A stretch of DNA of 9,176 nt, taken from the NCBI GenBank assembly GCA_950060715.1, contig CATLVA010000038.1:1-9176 (forward strand). Direction: 5' to 3'. Origin of the DNA: an uncultured Oligoflexia bacterium (lineage in GTDB: Bacteria > Bdellovibrionota > Bacteriovoracia > Bacteriovoracales > Bacteriovoracaceae). Every line of letters begins with the position of its first letter. Position 1 is the first letter of the stretch. The translations under genes were made by a program, and so were the position numbers. Shown piece by piece: positions 6,301 to 9,176 of this stretch. Under the pieces are notes generated by a model that did not search any database, had not been told where the DNA came from, and saw only the letters and a program-made list of their open reading frames with translations.

Positions 6301-7038
6301 TTAGTGGCTCCTTAGGGCGCCACCATCAATGGCAATACTTTGGCCGGTGATATAGCTTCCTTTCTCACTGGCCAAAAAACACGCTAGATCAGCCAACTCT
6401 CTTGGGTCTCCAAGCCTTGCAGCAGGGACCATTTCACGAATTTTATCTTCACTTAAATTGAGGTTTTTAATTCTATCAGTATTGGTATAGCCCGGTAGAA
6501 GGATATTGAAAGTAATTCCGTCTTTAGAATATTCGTTAACTAGAGACTTAACTAGCCCTGGAAAACCAGCACGAAACGCGTTGGAAGTTGTAAGCCCCGC
6601 AAGCGGCTCTTTGGCAGCGATACTAGATACCATAAGAATACGACCAAAATTTTCTTTTTGCATTTGAGGGAGCACTTCATGAATGGCTTCGATCGGACTC
6701 ATCCAAAGACTCTGATAATCTTTATGCCATTGCTCTACACTTGTTTGATCAAAATTATTCTTTTCAGGACCACCCGTGTTGGTGATTAGAATATCAATTT
6801 GTCCCATTTTCTCTTTGGCCTTAAGTGCTAGGTCTCTTGCTGCTCCTTTAACCGAGAGGGCACAGGCAATATAGTGAGCGGCATTTATTTCATAAGCAGC
6901 TCTTTTTAAATTTTCTTCTGTTCGAGAACTAATGCAAACTTCAACTCCTTCGCGGATTAATGAGTCTGCGATCGCCTTACCGATTCCTTGGGATGAACCC
7001 ATGACTAAAGCTTTTTTACCTCTAAGATTTAATTCCAT
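6301..7038 (-). CDS. divergent SDR-family oxidoreductase of the 3-hydroxyanthranilate operon
   Basis: This 245-residue protein has the classical SDR fold. The nucleotide-binding motif is M-G-S-S-Q-G-I-G (13-20), followed by S-S-R-T at 37-40 that hints at NADP preference. NTGG (87-90) replaces NNAG. The active-site strand is MVSSIAA (136-142). The canonical Y-x3-K is absent: the aligned stretch is S152-N-A-F-R156, so Tyr becomes Ser and Lys becomes Arg. This fits the BKR-like SDR subgroup known to lack the catalytic tetrad. LPGYTNTDR and I-D-G-G close the fold. The longer frame could start at 7080, but AAGG at 7047-7050, eight bases upstream of ATG 7038, and the family N-terminus favour 7038. 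It starts five bases after the ACMSD gene stop. Its substrate is unknown; context links it to 3-hydroxyanthranilate breakdown. Confidence 0.87.
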   Translation of the reverse strand: MELNLRGKKALVMGSSQGIGKAIADSLIREGVEVCISSRTEENLKRAAYEINAAHYIACALSVKGAARDLALKAKEKMGQIDILITNTGGPEKNNFDQTSVEQWHKDYQSLWMSPIEAIHEVLPQMQKENFGRILMVSSIAAKEPLAGLTTSNAFRAGFPGLVKSLVNEYSKDGITFNILLPGYTNTDRIKNLNLSEDKIREMVPAARLGDPRELADLACFLASEKGSYITGQSIAIDGGALRSH

Positions 7039-7043
7039 AATAT

Positions 7044-8060
7044 TTACCTTAAAAAATCTTCCTGTTTTAGACCCAGCCACTCTAGTGCATTTAGGGCCAA
7101 TAGTTTTTGTTTGATTTTATCGTTTACTTCTAAGTTATTTATCAATGCGCCAGGGTTGTGTTCTCCTAGTGGAAAAGGGTAGTCAGTACCCATGGCGACT
7201 TTATCTTCCCCAATCAGTTGAACCAAATACCGTAGAACTTGCTGGTCATGGACAAGACTATCAACCCAAAAATGGCCTAAATACTCTTTGGGGTTTATTG
7301 GATTGTCTTTAGCACAAAGATCTGGTCTGACATTAAAGCCATGCTCAATTCGACCAATGGTCATTGGAAAACTTCCTCCTCCATGAGCGAACGCCACTTT
7401 AAGTTTAGGAAATTTCCTAAAAACTCCACCAAAAATCATAGAGCAAATAGCGCGAGACGTTTCAGGCGGCATTCCCACTAACCATGGAAGCCAATACTCT
7501 TCCATCTGTGCTTTTCCCATCATATTCCATGGATGAACAAAAAGACACATGTCTCTCTCTTCGAGGGCGGCATATACATCAAATAGTTCTTTGGCGTTTA
7601 GATTCCAATCATTCACATGGGAGCCAATCTCAACTCCAGGAACTCCCATCTTATGCAGTCTTTCTATTTCTTGAACGGCAAGTTTTGGAGACTGTAATGG
7701 AAGCGTCCCAAGTGGGATAAATCTCTTTTTATGTTTTTCACAAACAGAATAAATATGATCGTTCAGATACTGCGATATATATTGCCCGTCAGAAGGTTTA
7801 GTCCAATAACAAAACATCACCGGAACTGTAGAAAGAACCTGAACATCTAGCGAGTAAGCATCCATGTCTACAATTCTTGATTCAGCGTTATAGCAATTTT
7901 TATGGATCCTTCTGAAAAATTTTCCAGAATCATCTACCATATCAGCACCACAACAATCAGCCTGCTCATGAAGTTGGATAAAACCACCATAACCAAAGCG
8001 GTCTTTGAATTTAGGAATTTCAGGGGGAAGAATATGGGTGTGGATATCGACTTTAAACAT
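7044..8060 (-). CDS. nbaD: 2-amino-3-carboxymuconate-6-semialdehyde decarboxylase (ACMSD)
   Basis: This 338-residue amidohydrolase-superfamily enzyme decarboxylates ACMS, the ring-opened product of 3-hydroxyanthranilate, to 2-aminomuconate 6-semialdehyde. Expected zinc ligands are all present: H7-T-H9 in VDIHTHILP, H176 in FVHPWNMMG and D293 in MGTDYPFPLGEH. A-H226-G-G-G-S supplies the catalytic His. Arg50/Arg51 in FFRRI fits the substrate-binding Arg, and W-x-P-W-L-V-G-M-P-x-E-T and the G-G-V-F motif are typical of ACMSD rather than other amidohydrolases. Length matches the family (about 335). The frame extends to 8090, but ATG at 8060 gives the family N-terminus and forms a TAATG overlap with the dioxygenase stop, so 8060 is chosen. 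The enzyme is cytoplasmic. By removing ACMS it also prevents its spontaneous cyclisation to quinolinate. Confidence 0.94.
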   Translation of the reverse strand: MFKVDIHTHILPPEIPKFKDRFGYGGFIQLHEQADCCGADMVDDSGKFFRRIHKNCYNAESRIVDMDAYSLDVQVLSTVPVMFCYWTKPSDGQYISQYLNDHIYSVCEKHKKRFIPLGTLPLQSPKLAVQEIERLHKMGVPGVEIGSHVNDWNLNAKELFDVYAALEERDMCLFVHPWNMMGKAQMEEYWLPWLVGMPPETSRAICSMIFGGVFRKFPKLKVAFAHGGGSFPMTIGRIEHGFNVRPDLCAKDNPINPKEYLGHFWVDSLVHDQQVLRYLVQLIGEDKVAMGTDYPFPLGEHNPGALINNLEVNDKIKQKLLALNALEWLGLKQEDFLR

Positions 8061-8587
8061 TACCACTCTTTCCCATTTTGATGACCACACTCACATTTAG
8101 TATGCTCAGAATTATAATAACGATTAAAGACTGCACCAAAATCAGTTTCGATATTTTTAAGGTTAAAAAATTCTTCGTAGAGTTTTTTTCCGCATTTTTT
8201 ACAATACCATTGCAGGCCATCTGAATCTTGCGGTGAACGGGTTTTTTCTATAACTAAGCCTACAGAGCCTGCACTTCGTTGAGGAGAATGAGGGACACCT
8301 GCTGGAAGCATAAAAATTTCTCCGGCCTTAATAGGAATTTCTTCAAATTCAGACTTCTCGTTTATAATACGAAGAAATATCTCACCCTCTATTTGATAGA
8401 AAAATTCATCTGTTTGGTTCACGTGAAAATCCGTTCTTGCATTAGGACCCCCAACAACCATCACAATAAAATTTGAATCTTTGAAAACAACTTTATTTCC
8501 AACAGGAGGTTTTAGAAGTTCTCTATTCTCTTCAATCCATTGCATGAACGAAAAGGGTTTTTCTAGTCTTGAGTATTGAGCTTGCAT
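8060..8587 (-). CDS. nbaC: 3-hydroxyanthranilate 3,4-dioxygenase
   Basis: This 175-residue cupin dioxygenase uses Fe(II) and O2 to open 3-hydroxyanthranilate to ACMS, the substrate of the next enzyme. It contains GGPNARTDFHVNQTDEFFYQ (46-65). That stretch carries substrate-binding Arg51 and iron ligands His55 and Glu61. The third ligand is His100 in LPAGVPHSPQR, followed by Arg104 and Glu114, which fit the other substrate contacts. The C-terminal rubredoxin-like metal site typical of bacterial enzymes is present: C129-x2-C132 (WYCKKCG) and C165-x-C167 (KCECGH). The second pair is spaced CxC, where I expect CxxC. AGGTG at 8595-8599 lies seven bases upstream of the ATG, which overlaps the preceding stop by one base (TAATG). 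Length is normal for the bacterial form. Confidence 0.95.
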   Translation of the reverse strand: MQAQYSRLEKPFSFMQWIEENRELLKPPVGNKVVFKDSNFIVMVVGGPNARTDFHVNQTDEFFYQIEGEIFLRIINEKSEFEEIPIKAGEIFMLPAGVPHSPQRSAGSVGLVIEKTRSPQDSDGLQWYCKKCGKKLYEEFFNLKNIETDFGAVFNRYYNSEHTKCECGHQNGKEW

Positions 8588-9009
8588 TATTGTTCACCTA
8601 GAGCAGCTATGCATTTTAATTCAATTGCTATAGGTGTTGGGAGACAATTTATTTCTAAGGTCGTCCTGCAAGGAGGATTATTTCCGAAGTATTCTTTCCA
8701 AAGTTCATTATAGATAGGGAAGTCATCTTTCATGTTGGTTAAAAATACTGTGACATCAACTAAGTCCTCCCATTTTGCGTTGGAGGCTTCTAGGATTTGG
8801 CGGACATTATCAAAAACACTACGGCATTGAGTGGCGATATCGTATTTTACGATTTCTCCCTTCTCATTTAGCTCCACACCGGGAATTTCTTTTGAGCCTT
8901 TTTTTCTAGGTCCTACACCGGATAAAAATAGAAGATTTCCTACTTTCCTAGCGTGAGGGTAGGCTCCGACAGGTTCTGGTGCCGTTTGGGAGTTGAATAC
9001 TTCAGACAT
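8587..9009 (-). CDS. nbaF: RidA-family protein, probable 2-aminomuconate deaminase
   Basis: This 140-residue protein of the RidA/YjgF/UK114 family forms trimers with active sites between subunits. It shows G-A-Y-P-H-A-R-K-V-G-N-L-L-F-L-S-G (15-31), the mid-protein V-D-V-T-V-F-L-T-N-M (84-93) and P-C-R-T-T-L-E-I (113-120) with Arg115, the residue that binds the substrate carboxylate in RidA enzymes. The Y-P-H-x-R...L-F-x-S-G version matches 2-aminomuconate deaminases of the AmnD/NbaF type (about 142 residues), and the operon context strongly supports conversion of 2-aminomuconate to 4-oxalocrotonate plus ammonia. A generic enamine/imine deaminase remains the alternative. AAGG about six bases upstream of ATG 9009 supports the start. 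It is the first gene of the operon. Confidence 0.85.
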   Translation of the reverse strand: MSEVFNSQTAPEPVGAYPHARKVGNLLFLSGVGPRKKGSKEIPGVELNEKGEIVKYDIATQCRSVFDNVRQILEASNAKWEDLVDVTVFLTNMKDDFPIYNELWKEYFGNNPPCRTTLEINCLPTPIAIELKCIAALGEQ

Positions 9010-9121
9010 AGTTAACCTTTTTTCTTGAAATACTACATACTTATCTTACTACTGTTGATATGCAGTGAGTCAGGGGGCCCGGGTTTTTACAAAACTGCGA
9101 TTATTGCGTTTAATTAACCAT
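9010..9121. promoter_or_regulatory. divergent intergenic region with promoter of the 3-hydroxyanthranilate operon
   Basis: This 112-bp stretch separates the start of the minus-strand operon (9009) from the start of the plus-strand gene (9122), so it must hold promoters for at least the operon. On the minus strand TAAGAT (near 9045) resembles a -10 box, but no good -35 lies at 17 bases. A G/C-rich core (GGGGGCCCGGG, 9073-9083) stands out from the AT-rich background. GCAGT (9062-9066) and ACTGC (9094-9098) flank it as a loose inverted repeat. No regulator gene is in the window. Confidence 0.4.
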
Positions 9122-9176
9122 ATGAAACTTTTAATCCTAATCTTTATCTTGTCGCCCGCCATGTCGCTGGCCAATA
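9122..9176 (+). CDS. secreted protein, N-terminal fragment
   Basis: An ATG at 9122 opens a frame that runs off the window after 18 codons. The peptide MKLLILIFILSPAMSLAN is a typical Sec signal peptide: Lys2, a Leu/Ile core and a likely cut after S-L-A. Nothing of the mature protein is visible, so no function can be proposed. No clear Shine-Dalgarno sequence precedes the ATG. It is divergent from the 3-hydroxyanthranilate operon. Confidence 0.6.
   Translation, partial: MKLLILIFILSPAMSLAN

Noticed and set aside
7039..7080. Fourteen-residue N-terminal extension of the SDR
   Set aside because: It would overlap the ACMSD gene by 37 bases; AAGG upstream of 7038 and the usual SDR N-terminus favour the shorter form.
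6932..7114. 60-residue plus-strand frame
   Set aside because: Antisense to the SDR and ACMSD ends, with no ribosome site.
7484..7720. 78-residue plus-strand frame
   Set aside because: Antisense to the well-supported ACMSD gene.
8061..8090. Ten-residue N-terminal extension of ACMSD
   Set aside because: The family begins at M-F-K-V-D-I-H-T-H; the TAATG overlap supports the start at 8060.
8279..8476. 65-residue plus-strand frame
   Set aside because: Antisense to the dioxygenase gene.
9073..9088. GGGGGCCCGGG followed by TTTTT as an intrinsic terminator
   Set aside because: GGGCCC and CCCGGG are self-complementary without room for a loop, and it sits between divergent starts where no transcript ends.

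Overview
The window is AT-rich bacterial DNA with densely packed genes, strong AGGAGG-type ribosome binding sites, lipobox lipoproteins, an outer-membrane beta-barrel and a DUF2959 lipoprotein. This points to a Gram-negative bacterium. The low G+C and the style of short secreted and lipoprotein genes suggest a Bdellovibrionota/Bacteriovorax-type lineage, but this is inference; no rRNA or other marker gene is present.

Layout. (1) Positions 1-177 hold the 3' end of an FMN-binding-domain protein (+). It converges on a Cys-rich secreted protein of unknown function (180-968, -). (2) Positions 1038-3113 hold a two-gene + unit: a YeeZ-like atypical SDR/epimerase and a sodium:solute symporter whose start codon directly abuts the preceding stop. 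A perfect 22-bp palindrome forms a bidirectional terminator at 3122-3143. (3) Positions 4242-3171 (-) hold an envelope group: a small outer-membrane beta-barrel, a small protein with a Rho_N/SAP-like C-terminus, and a tiny, extremely acidic lipoprotein built from 11-residue repeats. (4) Divergent from it, 4455-6299 (+) is a stress-type operon: a DJ-1/PfpI-family protein, a 52-aa Pmp3/YqaE membrane protein (5018-5176), a DUF2959 coiled-coil lipoprotein, and a general-stress PNPOx-like flavin-binding protein.

(5) Positions 9009-6301 (-) form a tightly coupled four-gene operon for 3-hydroxyanthranilate breakdown (lower kynurenine pathway): 2-aminomuconate-deaminase-type RidA protein, 3-hydroxyanthranilate 3,4-dioxygenase, ACMS decarboxylase, and a divergent SDR lacking the canonical Tyr/Lys catalytic pair. 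The first two junctions are TAATG stop/start overlaps. The aldehyde dehydrogenase expected between decarboxylase and deaminase is not in the window. (6) A divergent secreted protein starts at 9122 (+) and runs off the end.

No tRNA, rRNA, CRISPR array, insertion sequence or phage gene was seen. The most interesting items are the 3-hydroxyanthranilate operon with its odd SDR, and the paired envelope/stress gene groups around 3171-6299. No gene-free stretch exceeds about 212 bases.
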